Shown here in pieces: positions 18,546 to 28,716 of a stretch of DNA of 64,000 nucleotides. The notes beneath the pieces were generated by a model. The model saw only the letters and a program-made list of their open reading frames with translations. It was not told where the DNA came from and made no database searches. Within the stretch, counting starts at the first letter, position 1. Every line of letters starts with the position of its first letter. Source of the stretch: DAOMFM01 sp035429825 (lineage in GTDB: Bacteria > Acidobacteriota > Blastocatellia > UBA7656 > JADIYM01); assembly GCA_044224215.1 (NCBI GenBank), contig JBGAKX010000007.1, positions 3,856 through 67,855 on the forward strand, given 5' to 3'. The position numbers were made by a program, and so were the translations under genes.

Positions 18546-21032
18546 TCATGCGACGGTGTCGATACTCGCGCGGCGTGTCAGACTTGTGATGACCATCGCG
18601 AGTTCCACAGGCTCGACGGGCTTGGGCACGTGCATCTGAAACCCTGCGGACAGGGCTTTCACTCGATCGACGGATCGGCCGTACGCAGTGAGCGCCACCG
18701 CTGGAATCGCGCCGCCAAGCGCAGGCGTCAACTCGCGTACCTTGCGAACCAGTGAGTAGCCGTCTTCGCCAGGCAGGCCGATGTCGGAAACAATCACGTC
18801 AAAGCGCTCGCACGCAGCGGCGTCGGTCAATGCGATGAGCGCCTCTTCACACGAGGAAGTAGGTGTGACTGTGGCGCCGTACCTGGTGAGCAATGTCGTG
18901 ACAAGCTCACGGGCATCGCGCTCATCGTCGACCACAAGAATCCGCAGGCCGTCGAGAACGGGAGGAAATCGCTCGACACGCTCGTCACCTGCAACGTCCG
19001 ACGGGTCCTGCACTTCCGCGCGCACTGCGCGGAGCGGAAGCTTGACCGTAAACGTCGACCCCTTCGACTCCCCGAGGCTCTCCGCGGAGATCGTCCCCCC
19101 GTGTGCCTCGACGACGTAGCGAGCAAGCGCGAGACCAAGCCCGAGTCCTCCGTGCCGGCGTGCGCTGGACGCATCCGCCTGGTTGAAGCGGTCGAATATG
19201 CGAGGCAGAAACTCGGGATCGATTCCCTTGCCGGTGTCGCACACCTGAATCTGGACGAAGGGGTCGATCCGTTCGAGGCGGACGATGACCTGCCCACCCG
19301 TCTGCGTGAACTTCACGGCGTTTGACAGCAGATTCCACACCACCTGTTGCAACCTCCCCGAATCGCCGTTGATGACGTCGATTTCCGGGTCGTAGATGCG
19401 GATGAGCTCGATCGACTTTGCGTCTGCCGCCGGCCGCACTACGTCGATCGCCGCATCCATGACCGACGTCAGGTCGATCGGGCGAACCTCGAGCCGGAGC
19501 TTTCCGCTCGTGATTCGCGTAATGTCAAGAAGGTCGTCGATGATGTTCGACTGCGCGCGAGCACTGCGTTCGATCGTGTCGATGGCGTGAACGACCGTCT
19601 TCTCCTCGACACTTCTGGATTGCAGAATCCGTGCCCAACCGAGGATCGCGTTGAGCGGAGCACGCAGCTCGTGAGACACGACCGCGAGAAACTCGTCCTT
19701 GGCATGGCTGGCCATTTCGGCCACGGCCCTGGCGTATCGTTCACGAGCGAGCAATTCCTCGCGCTCGACCTCGACGAGACGCCGATCCGTGATGTCGAGC
19801 GTAATGCCGATCATTCGAACCGGGTTGCCGTAGTCGTCGAGAAAGAGTTGTCCGCGGGTCGTCACCCATCGGAGCTCCCCGCCAGGGCGAATGATCCTGT
19901 ATGCGAGCGATACGTCCTGCCGCTGCCGGATCGCCTCGAGAAGTTTCGACTGGACCATGTCCAGGTCGTCAGGATGGATCGAGTCGCGAAAGCGCTCGTA
20001 TGTGGCGTCGCGTGATGTCGCGTCGAGTCCGAACACTGCGAACAATTCGTCGGACCAGCTCAGTTCGTTCGCTGCGAGTTCCCAATTCCAGGTGCCGGCC
20101 AATCCCGCAGTCAACGCAAGTCTGAGTTGATCGTCGCGTTCGCGGAGCAGTTCAAGCGTTCGGCGCGACGACGTGACGTCCTTGCAGGTCCCCACCCACT
20201 CGCGGACGGATCCGTCGTGTTCGAGGACGGGAACGCCGCGGACGGCGAACACGTGAAATGAACCGTCGACGGTCTTCACGCGGTGCTCGATAGCAAACTC
20301 CTGCCGCGATTGGACACACTCCGACCATCGAGCGACCGTGAGCTGCCGGTCGTCCGGATGGATGGCGTCGATCCACCCCCAGCCACGCACCTCATCGCGG
20401 GTTTGTCCCGTGATCGCGCGCCAGTCGGGCATGTCGTCAACGAGCCCGTCTGCGTCCATCGTCCAGACCACTTGCGCGGAGGCCACGACGAGCGAGTGGT
20501 AGCGCTCGGTGCTCAGCCTTGCTGCGCCCTCTGCGCGATGTCGTTCGGCGATCTCGCGCTCGAGTGCCAGCACGTTCTGCTTCAGCTTGCGGTTTGCCTT
20601 CCGCAACTGGCGCTGCCGGCGCTCGAGCTTCTGGTGCAGCGCGGCCTTTTCGATCGCGAAACTGACAATCCAGCACAGGTTGTCACCGGAAACCGTCGAC
20701 CTGTCAACGAGCTCCTGAGCGCCGGCGCGGATGGCTGTCTTGCGCAACTCAAGGTGTTCGCTCGTCCCAACGAGCACCATGGGAATGGCGACGCGGCCGG
20801 TGCGCTCGCGCAATTGCTGAAGGACCTCGAGGCCCGTTGCATCCGGATGCTCGAGGCCAACGAGAACGCAGTCGGGTTGCCACGAAACGTACGCGTCGAT
20901 GCCGTCGGTAGGCCGCGAGAACTCCCGAAATGAATATTCGTTGGACCGATCGCGTTCGAGGCATCCGCACAACTCTTCACGAATGCGGGGATCGTGTTCG
21001 ACGATGAGCACTTTCTTTGCGACTGTCGACAT
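18546..21032 (-). CDS. PAS-containing hybrid histidine kinase with pseudo-receiver
   Basis: An 828-residue soluble kinase. An N-terminal receiver-like domain (about 6-120) has CVLVGLEHPDATGLEVL, where Gly replaces the usual phospho-Asp, so it is probably a pseudo-receiver. A coiled coil follows, then two PAS domains (about 175-295 and 300-425), HisKA with VVSHELRAPLNAILGW (His about 453), HATPase with DTGKGIDPEF and GGLGLGLALARYV, and a C-terminal receiver with VIVSDIGLPGEDG. No membrane segment, so it senses cytoplasmic or diffusible cues. Co-transcribed with the sigma-54 regulator downstream. Confidence 0.93.
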   Translation of the reverse strand: MSTVAKKVLIVEHDPRIREELCGCLERDRSNEYSFREFSRPTDGIDAYVSWQPDCVLVGLEHPDATGLEVLQQLRERTGRVAIPMVLVGTSEHLELRKTAIRAGAQELVDRSTVSGDNLCWIVSFAIEKAALHQKLERRQRQLRKANRKLKQNVLALEREIAERHRAEGAARLSTERYHSLVVASAQVVWTMDADGLVDDMPDWRAITGQTRDEVRGWGWIDAIHPDDRQLTVARWSECVQSRQEFAIEHRVKTVDGSFHVFAVRGVPVLEHDGSVREWVGTCKDVTSSRRTLELLRERDDQLRLALTAGLAGTWNWELAANELSWSDELFAVFGLDATSRDATYERFRDSIHPDDLDMVQSKLLEAIRQRQDVSLAYRIIRPGGELRWVTTRGQLFLDDYGNPVRMIGITLDITDRRLVEVEREELLARERYARAVAEMASHAKDEFLAVVSHELRAPLNAILGWARILQSRSVEEKTVVHAIDTIERSARAQSNIIDDLLDITRITSGKLRLEVRPIDLTSVMDAAIDVVRPAADAKSIELIRIYDPEIDVINGDSGRLQQVVWNLLSNAVKFTQTGGQVIVRLERIDPFVQIQVCDTGKGIDPEFLPRIFDRFNQADASSARRHGGLGLGLALARYVVEAHGGTISAESLGESKGSTFTVKLPLRAVRAEVQDPSDVAGDERVERFPPVLDGLRILVVDDERDARELVTTLLTRYGATVTPTSSCEEALIALTDAAACERFDVIVSDIGLPGEDGYSLVRKVRELTPALGGAIPAVALTAYGRSVDRVKALSAGFQMHVPKPVEPVELAMVITSLTRRASIDTVA

Positions 21033-21439
21033 TCGACTCAGTTCCAGTCTGCTGCGGTTGCAAGATCGTCACGTTGTGACCTTTCAAGGACGCACCACTC
21101 CCATAAGGCAACCAAGGGGCCAAGAGTGTTTTGCCGGGAGAAATGCAGTGAAAACAGTTGCAAGTGCACCAGAATGAGACAGACATGTTCGATTTGGGTA
21201 CGATTACGACGGCGAGGCATGGGACGCGCATGCTCGGAAGCTGGTCGCTCTTGTTGCACGCGCGCCCCTGAGGGCTTTCCACCGGGCCGAAATCGAAGGC
21301 GTCGCCGGTTCCCCGCGGCCTGCGTGGCCTTGCAGCGCGAAGCGAGTACCAGCGTGAAACCCGCGCCACAACGCCCAGCAGACCCCCGCCGGCGACGCCC
21401 TCCTGGGGGACTCCTTCCCCCCGAAAGGAGTCCTCAACA
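21033..21439. other. 407-base intergenic stretch without a supported gene
   Basis: Lies between the kinase start and the metallothionein-like gene. It holds the hairpin noted separately at 21408-21433. Open frames here have no ribosome-binding site or recognisable product. Confidence 0.6.
21408..21433 (-). terminator. Hairpin after the metallothionein-like gene
   Basis: A perfect 9-bp stem, GGACTCCTT with AAGGAGTCC, and an 8-base loop, immediately downstream of the stop at 21440 on the minus strand. There is no T-run, so intrinsic termination is only a suggestion. Confidence 0.5.
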
Positions 21440-21616
21440 CTAGTGCTCGCTACTCACGGTCTCGATGTCAGCGAGCGTGCAGGCTGGATGGCCGCAGCCA
21501 CACAGCGCCTCGAACGTGTCGTCGAGCGCTTCACAGTGGTCTCCGCAGAACCGTTCGCCCGGCTCGGTGACACAAACGCACCCGGAGTGCGAGCATTTGA
21601 TCGTGTACTCGTTCAT
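21440..21616 (-). CDS. Metallothionein-like Cys-rich protein (58 residues)
   Basis: A short gene whose product has eight Cys at positions 8, 13, 15, 24, 28, 39, 41 and 46, in the order of bacterial metallothioneins (SmtA/BmtA): an early C-H-S-G-C-V-C cluster, then FCGDHC, then CGCGHPAC. His10, His27 and His43 could add ligands. It would bind Zn, Cu or Cd in the cytoplasm. The ATG at 21616 follows GAGGTACTGGCC. A stress-protein gene ends 27 bases upstream on the same strand, suggesting one stress-related transcript. No SmtB-type repressor gene is adjacent. Confidence 0.8.
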   Translation of the reverse strand: MNEYTIKCSHSGCVCVTEPGERFCGDHCEALDDTFEALCGCGHPACTLADIETVSSEH

Positions 21617-21643
21617 GGCCAGTACCTCAGCTCCTACGCGCTT

Positions 21644-22138
21644 CTACCGCGTGCTCACCGAACGGGCCCCGATGCCTTCGAGGATCTTCTCAGCCTCCTT
21701 GGCCTTGTCGTCGTGCGCGAACACGCCGACAAGAATTCCTCCGTGCTCGACCTTGTCCGAATAGAGCCTCGCCTCGTGCTCCGGCAGGCCGGTGCCGACG
21801 AGCCCGCCGATCAGCCCACCAGCTCCGCCGCCTGCACCTGCGCCGGCCAGGAGCGCAAGCAACGGACCGGCGGCAACGAGCCCCAGACCGGGCGCAGCGA
21901 CGATCCCGACTGCGACAAGGCCCGCTGCGATCGCTCCAAGGACGCCCCCGATCGCAGCACCCGCCGCGGCGCCTTCAGGGGCTTTTGTCGAGTCAATCAC
22001 TCCGAACTCGCGCCCTCGTGTTGCGGTCGACATCAAGACGCTGATGTCTTCCATTGAGAAACCCGCCTGCACGAGCCGGTCAACCGTGAATTCGGCCGAC
22101 ATTCGATCATTGACGATTCCGGTAACAAACTTAGCCAT
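21644..22138 (-). CDS. General stress protein 17M/YflT-like
   Basis: A 164-residue protein. The first 50 residues (FVTGIVNDRMSAEFTVDRLVQAGF...ISVLM) match the heat-induced YflT/DUF1269-type domain. A long Gly/Ala-rich hydrophobic stretch (about 60-115) could form a membrane hairpin. The C-terminal part (VEHGGILVGVFAHDDKAKEAEKILE) repeats the ferredoxin-like half. Function is known only as stress-associated. Start at the ATG at 22138 with GGAGGTGG just upstream. Confidence 0.8.
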   Translation of the reverse strand: MAKFVTGIVNDRMSAEFTVDRLVQAGFSMEDISVLMSTATRGREFGVIDSTKAPEGAAAGAAIGGVLGAIAAGLVAVGIVAAPGLGLVAAGPLLALLAGAGAGGGAGGLIGGLVGTGLPEHEARLYSDKVEHGGILVGVFAHDDKAKEAEKILEGIGARSVSTR

Positions 22139-22489
22139 ATCCCACCTCCGTGCGTGTGATCCGGTCTGTGGTCATTCCCAACGTCACGAGATGATTGGCA
22201 ACACCTATGCCACATTGGCCACGCTGGCGGTCGCCCAATGAACAGCGTGACTTGCAGTGGGTCGACGTCAGGGATTGGTGTTCCGGTCCGACGCCGTTCC
22301 ATACGCTGGACGTATCGATCGTGAACGGTCGTCCTCAGCGCGATAGCGATGACGTGCGGGATCCGATTGCCGATCAGCGTTCATCCGCTTGATTTGCGGC
22401 ATCTGCGGCCCGATCCCAACCCTGTCGACTGAACGCGTTGTGTTCCTCCAGACGCGTTGTTAAGATTTTGCCCGCTCGGAGATGCCCGT
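22139..22489. other. 351-base divergent intergenic region
   Basis: Separates the stress-protein gene from moaA. I looked for a molybdenum-cofactor or TPP riboswitch and recognised neither. No supported open frame. Divergent promoters are expected here, but I could not place them. Confidence 0.5.
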
Positions 22490-23518
22490 ATGGCTCGGAA
22501 GCTACCTACACTCAACGAGAGTTCCACGACGGGAATGGTCGACAGTTTCGGCCGGCGCATCACGGATCTGCGTGTCTCGTTGACCGACCGGTGCAACTTC
22601 CGCTGTGTTTATTGCATACCGGACGAGCACAACGACTGGATCGCACGCAGCGAGATCCTCACCTACGAAGAGATCGAACAGATCGTCCGCATCGCGGTCG
22701 ATCTCGGAATCGAGAAGGTGCGGCTTACGGGCGGCGAGCCGCTGCTCCGACGCGACCTGCCGGTGCTCGTCGAGAAGCTCGCACGCATCGATGGGTTGAA
22801 GGACTTTGCGCTCACGACCAATGCGTTCTTTCTTCCGCAGATGGCGCGCGAGCTCGCCGATGCAGGGCTGCGCCGGGTAACGGTGAGCCTCGATTCGATG
22901 CGCTCGGCCAAGTTCGCCCTGCTGACCGGTCGCGACGCGCTCGACCGCGTGCTCGCGGGTATCCAGGCCGCGCGCGACGCCGGGCTCGGCCCGATCAAGC
23001 TGAACTGCGTCGTCATCCGCGGGTTCAATGATGACGAAGTCATTGATTTTGCTGAGTTTGCGAGATCGAACTCGCTTACCGTGCGGTTTATCGAGTTCAT
23101 GCCGCTCGACGGACGTCCCGACTGGGACCGAGGCCAGGTCGTGTCGGGCGCCGAGATGCTCGCGACCATTCGATCGCGCTTCGACCTCGTTCCCGTCAGC
23201 CCGGCATCCGTCAGCGAGACGGCACGGCGGTATGGATTCGCGGACGGCGCGCCCGGCGAGGTGGGTTTCATTACCACGATCACGGAGCCGTTCTGCGACG
23301 GCTGCAGCAGGTTGCGGTTGACGGCGGATGGAAAGTTGCGAACGTGTCTCTTTTCGACGCGTTCGCATGACATCAAATCGCTCGTTCGGGCCGACGTCGG
23401 GCCGGACGCGCTCAGACGCTTCATCACGGACACGGTGCGAACAAAGGAAGCCGGGCACACGATCAACGTCCCCGGGTTCTCGCCGACGCGTGAGAGCATG
23501 GCTTCGATCGGCGGATAA
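22490..23518 (+). CDS. moaA: GTP 3',8-cyclase MoaA (molybdenum cofactor)
   Basis: Radical-SAM enzyme for the first step of molybdopterin synthesis. The N-terminal cluster motif CNFRCVYC (CX3CX2C), GGEPLLRRDL, the C-terminal cluster motif starting CDGCSRLRLTADGKLRTC, and the conserved final GG are all present. The ATG at 22490 sits eight bases after GGAG. The length of 342 residues is normal. moaC and other moa genes are not in the window. It is six bases upstream of thiC, an uncommon pairing. Confidence 0.96.
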   Translation: MARKLPTLNESSTTGMVDSFGRRITDLRVSLTDRCNFRCVYCIPDEHNDWIARSEILTYEEIEQIVRIAVDLGIEKVRLTGGEPLLRRDLPVLVEKLARIDGLKDFALTTNAFFLPQMARELADAGLRRVTVSLDSMRSAKFALLTGRDALDRVLAGIQAARDAGLGPIKLNCVVIRGFNDDEVIDFAEFARSNSLTVRFIEFMPLDGRPDWDRGQVVSGAEMLATIRSRFDLVPVSPASVSETARRYGFADGAPGEVGFITTITEPFCDGCSRLRLTADGKLRTCLFSTRSHDIKSLVRADVGPDALRRFITDTVRTKEAGHTINVPGFSPTRESMASIGG

Positions 23519-23524
23519 CCTTAC

Positions 23525-25063
<1,539 letters not shown>

Positions 25064-25090
25064 CGGCCGGGTCCACGCCACCAGTGCGCG

Positions 25091-25732
25091 ATGGATCTTG
25101 TTCGATGGGACATCGCACTGCTCGTCGGAATTCCGCCGCTCATCGCGGTTGGAGTCGGCGTGTTCGTCGTTCGACGCTGGTTCGAGAGTCCGATTGCCCG
25201 AATGCGCGTTGCGGCGCGTCGGCTGGGCGGCCGACTCGATCCCGCGGGTGAACGCGCGCGCACCGCGGCGATCCTCGTCGAGCTCGACGGGCGACTGCTA
25301 CGCATCTCGTACGCTCGGCGCGATGGCCGGCGCCCGACCCGTGGGGCTCCACCCGCAATCGAGATCTGTACCCCGGTCGAGAATTCGGCGCCCCTCGTCG
25401 CTGCGGTACGCGTATCCGACGAATCGTGGGCGCTCGATCTCGTCGGCCGCGACGTGACGTCCGAACCGCTGACCGAGCGGGCTCACGACGGCGTGCTGAT
25501 CTACGGTCTGCACACGTCTCTGTGGGCCGCGGCGCTGGTGCGCGACGAGCCGTCCATTGCAATCCTCGAGCTCGACAGCCGGATGTTGCGCGTCGTTGCG
25601 TGCAATCGCGTCTCGACCACGCTCGACGCGGCGGCCATCGAGCGTCTCGTGCTCGAATTCTCGGGATATCTGCCGGCCGCACTCAAGGCAGCCGGCGTCT
25701 CGGGACCATCGGTGCGACGCGAGCGTGATTGA
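25091..25732 (+). CDS. Membrane-anchored protein, unknown
   Basis: A 213-residue protein with an N-terminal membrane helix (about residues 8-27) and a soluble domain rich in beta strands. No cysteine cluster or catalytic motif stands out. It lies 27 bases after thiC and may share that transcript. No family recognised. Confidence 0.65.
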   Translation: MDLVRWDIALLVGIPPLIAVGVGVFVVRRWFESPIARMRVAARRLGGRLDPAGERARTAAILVELDGRLLRISYARRDGRRPTRGAPPAIEICTPVENSAPLVAAVRVSDESWALDLVGRDVTSEPLTERAHDGVLIYGLHTSLWAAALVRDEPSIAILELDSRMLRVVACNRVSTTLDAAAIERLVLEFSGYLPAALKAAGVSGPSVRRERD

Positions 25733-25751
25733 AGGCGACGGGTGAGGCCGG

Positions 25752-26438
25752 TCAGTTGGTGCTCGGCCACAGTGCCGGCACGAGCTCGGTCATCGAGTCG
25801 ATCAGCGCATCCGGCGCAAGCGGTGCGAGCGCGGCCGCGTCGCGAAATCCGTACGTGACCGCAACCGTCCGGATCCCCGCAGCCTTGCCGGCGCGTATGT
25901 CGGTCTCTCCGTCGCCGACCATCACGGAGAGCGAGCGCTGCGCCCCGCACTCGTCGATCGCAACGTACAGCGGTTCCGGGTCGGGCTTCCGGGACGCGAG
26001 GGAGTCTCCGCCGATCACCGACGCGAAGTATCGGCGAACGCCGAGGTGCTCGAGCAGCGAAACCGAGAACTCCCACGGCTTGTTCGTGACGACGCCGCAC
26101 GCCACGCCGCGGGCCGCAAGCAGTTGAAGCGTCTCCGCGACGCCGCCATAGAGCGACGTCGTGTCGAGATGCCTCACACGATACGCGTCCAGGTACGTTT
26201 CGATGAGTCTGTCGGTATCCGCGGGATCTCCGCCCGTTGCCTCGATCGCGCGCTCGATCAGTTTGCGCACGCCGTCGCCGACGAACGAGCGGGCCTTTTC
26301 GATTCCGAGCGGACCAAGACCGTGCGTGGCCAGCGCCGCATCCAGCGACGTCGCGATGTCCTGGCGTGAATCGACGAGCGTGCCATCCAGGTCGAACAGC
26401 ACGCAACGCACACCGGCCGTGTCCCGAGAGGTGGGCAT
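25752..26438 (-). CDS. gph: Phosphoglycolate phosphatase-like HAD hydrolase
   Basis: A 228-residue HAD phosphatase with a C1 cap. Motif I FDLDGTLVDS carries the nucleophile Asp, motif II is VVTNKP, the Lys of motif III is in SRKPDPEP, and motif IV is VGDGETDIRAG. It probably removes phosphoglycolate formed by DNA repair or oxygenation; other small phosphoesters are possible. It lies 44 bases downstream of sctV on the same strand. Confidence 0.88.
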   Translation of the reverse strand: MPTSRDTAGVRCVLFDLDGTLVDSRQDIATSLDAALATHGLGPLGIEKARSFVGDGVRKLIERAIEATGGDPADTDRLIETYLDAYRVRHLDTTSLYGGVAETLQLLAARGVACGVVTNKPWEFSVSLLEHLGVRRYFASVIGGDSLASRKPDPEPLYVAIDECGAQRSLSVMVGDGETDIRAGKAAGIRTVAVTYGFRDAAALAPLAPDALIDSMTELVPALWPSTN

Positions 26439-26482
26439 CCGCGAACCATCTCACGCTGTGCGCGCGGCCCGCAAGCCATCCA

Positions 26483-28567
26483 TCAGTCGATCGTCGCCAG
26501 CGGTTGGATCGTGAGTTCGGGCGTCAGCTCCAGCGGCGACAGCGTCACGAGGTCCGGAAGCTCGGTCTCGATGAGTGCGCGGACGTGTCGGCGTATGTCA
26601 GATTGGACGAGGAGCACCGGTCTCGGAGCGGACGAGCTACGCGGCGACGATTCCAGCCCGGCAAGCGTGGCGATAAACCGGTCGGCAACGCCCGGCTCGA
26701 GCGCGACCGGGGCCCCCGTCCGCGAGTACTGGACCGCATCGCGGAATGTCTGTTCGAGCCTGCGCGAGATGAGGTACACCGGCAGTGCAGTCCGCCCGCC
26801 CGCGACGGCGCCGCTGATCTGCCGTCGCAGGTTTGCGCGGACGATCTCCGTGAGCTCGATCGGTTCGACGTCGTGCTGGGCACACGATGCGATTGCCTCG
26901 AAGATGGCGCGCAGATCCCTGATCGAAACACGCTCGGCGACGAGGCGCCGCAACACGTCCGCAAGACGCGCGAGCGATACGAGTCGCGGGATCACCTCAC
27001 CCACGAGCGCCGGGTGCGTCGATTCGAGCGCGTCGACCATGTCGCGCGTCTCCTGAACGCCGACGTAGTCGGCAGCGATCGACACGACGGCGGTCTCGAG
27101 ATGCCGGCAGACAAGGTCCGTATGATCGCCGGTCTCGTAGCCAGCCGAACGTGCCCGGGTCGCGGCCGCCTCCTCACACCACGCGAGCCTCGACCGACCG
27201 AACGGCGAGGGCCGGGCAGTGGCGTCGATTCCAAACGGAACGAGCTCTTCAACGGGTGCTTCCACCCAATGTGGCTCCTTCGGCAGTTCTCCGCGGGCGA
27301 CGACGACGCCGTCCGGTGCGATCTGATAGTCGGACGGTGGGAGCGATCGGGACATCTCGACGATGATCTCCGGGAGTCGGATCCCGAGCTGTCCGGCGAT
27401 CTTCAACCGCATCGCAGGCACGCGTGCGGACAACGCTCCGGAATCTCGTTGCTCGACCGCAGCGTGCGCCAGCTCGCCGAGAAGCACGCGAATCGGGGGA
27501 CTTCCGGAAAGAACCAGCGCCGGATCGTGTTCGGTCCGTGACACGTCGCGTCGCGTTGCGGCCGAGCGAGTGGTCCTCGCAGGACAGGCTGCGGCCGCAA
27601 GACCCGCCGCACCGGCGAGCGCCAGAAACGGCACCGTCGGCAACCCCGGAACGCATGCGATCAGGCCGAGCAGGATGGCTGTAATGGCCAGCGCGCGCGG
27701 CTGGTGCGAGATCTGCGACGCGAGGTCGCCACCGAGGTTTCCGCCGGTGCGATCGCCGGGCACGCGCGTGACGACGAGCCCGGCCGTCGTCGACACGAGC
27801 AGCGACGGAAGCTGCGCCGCGAGCCCGTCTCCGACGGTGAGCACCGTGTAGTGCGATGCCGCCGTCCCGAACGACATTCCACGCTGCAGCACACCGATCG
27901 CAAGTCCGCCGACTATGTTGATCGCGACGATGACGAGGCCCGCGATCGCATCGCCCTTGACGAATTTCATCGCGCCGTCGAGCGCGCCATAGAGCTGCGA
28001 TTCGCGTTCGAGCGCGCGACGGCGATCCTGGGCCGCCTCCAGCGAGAGCGATCCCGCGCGCAGGTCGGCATCGATCGACATCTGTTTTCCAGGCAGCGCG
28101 TCGAGCGTGAAACGTGCGGCAACCTCGGCGACGCGCTCGGAACCCTTTGCGATCACGATGAACTGCACGAGCGCCATCACGAGAAACACCACGGCGCCGA
28201 CAAGGATGTTGCCGCCGACGACGATGCGTCCGAACGCCTCGACGATGCGCCCGGCGTCGCCGTTCAGTAGGACGAGCCGCGTCGTCGAGATGTTCAGCCC
28301 GAGCCGGAACAGCGTTGCCAGCAGGAGGAGCGACGGGAGCACGGCGAGGCTCGCCGGCTCCGAGACGTACAACGCCACGAGGAGCAGGCCGAGCGAGAGC
28401 GCGATGTTCAGCGCGATCATGGCGTCGAGCACGGTCGTCGGCAGTGGAACGATCACCATGCCGATGACGCACACCACAAAGATGGCGATAACCGCATCGC
28501 CGGCAACCGGCGAGATGCGCGCGGGAATGCGCGTCAGTCGCCCTGGCATCTTTGGCAGTGTGAACAT
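26483..28567 (-). CDS. sctV: Type III secretion export gate protein SctV (FlhA family)
   Basis: The large inner-membrane export gate. Residues about 20-320 hold the eight-helix membrane domain; the family signature RFTLDALPGKQMSIDADL is near residue 150, and the cytoplasmic C-terminal domain (about 360-694) docks substrates and chaperones. The ATG at 28567 and the GTG at 28576 are both possible; neither has a good ribosome-binding site. SctV and FlhA cannot be told apart by motif alone. It lies 11.6 kb from the main T3SS operon, on the opposite strand, so it is expressed separately. Confidence 0.93.
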   Translation of the reverse strand: MFTLPKMPGRLTRIPARISPVAGDAVIAIFVVCVIGMVIVPLPTTVLDAMIALNIALSLGLLLVALYVSEPASLAVLPSLLLLATLFRLGLNISTTRLVLLNGDAGRIVEAFGRIVVGGNILVGAVVFLVMALVQFIVIAKGSERVAEVAARFTLDALPGKQMSIDADLRAGSLSLEAAQDRRRALERESQLYGALDGAMKFVKGDAIAGLVIVAINIVGGLAIGVLQRGMSFGTAASHYTVLTVGDGLAAQLPSLLVSTTAGLVVTRVPGDRTGGNLGGDLASQISHQPRALAITAILLGLIACVPGLPTVPFLALAGAAGLAAAACPARTTRSAATRRDVSRTEHDPALVLSGSPPIRVLLGELAHAAVEQRDSGALSARVPAMRLKIAGQLGIRLPEIIVEMSRSLPPSDYQIAPDGVVVARGELPKEPHWVEAPVEELVPFGIDATARPSPFGRSRLAWCEEAAATRARSAGYETGDHTDLVCRHLETAVVSIAADYVGVQETRDMVDALESTHPALVGEVIPRLVSLARLADVLRRLVAERVSIRDLRAIFEAIASCAQHDVEPIELTEIVRANLRRQISGAVAGGRTALPVYLISRRLEQTFRDAVQYSRTGAPVALEPGVADRFIATLAGLESSPRSSSAPRPVLLVQSDIRRHVRALIETELPDLVTLSPLELTPELTIQPLATID

Positions 28568-28648
28568 GCGTGACACGTAGGAACCGCCGTGGATACGGCC
28601 CCGAGGAATAATCGAATTCCCGCGCCCGAAGTTGTCCCCGAACCTGCG

Positions 28649-28657
28649 TGGTATACT
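28649..28657 (+). promoter_or_regulatory. Candidate extended -10 promoter for the PLD-FHA gene
   Basis: TGGTATACT, an extended -10 element, about 60 bases before the ATG at 28717 in the gap shared with sctV. A weak TTGTCC lies 14 bases upstream, too close for a normal -35. Confidence 0.4.
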
Positions 28658-28716
28658 CCCCCGGCGCTTCGGCGACGACCGGAAATGCCCGCGAAACCGC
28701 CCCTATCGCAACGCCC

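Noticed and set aside
22139..22489. A TPP or molybdenum-cofactor riboswitch
   Set aside because: I could not recognise the conserved THI-box or Moco RNA elements in the leader; this was by eye only.
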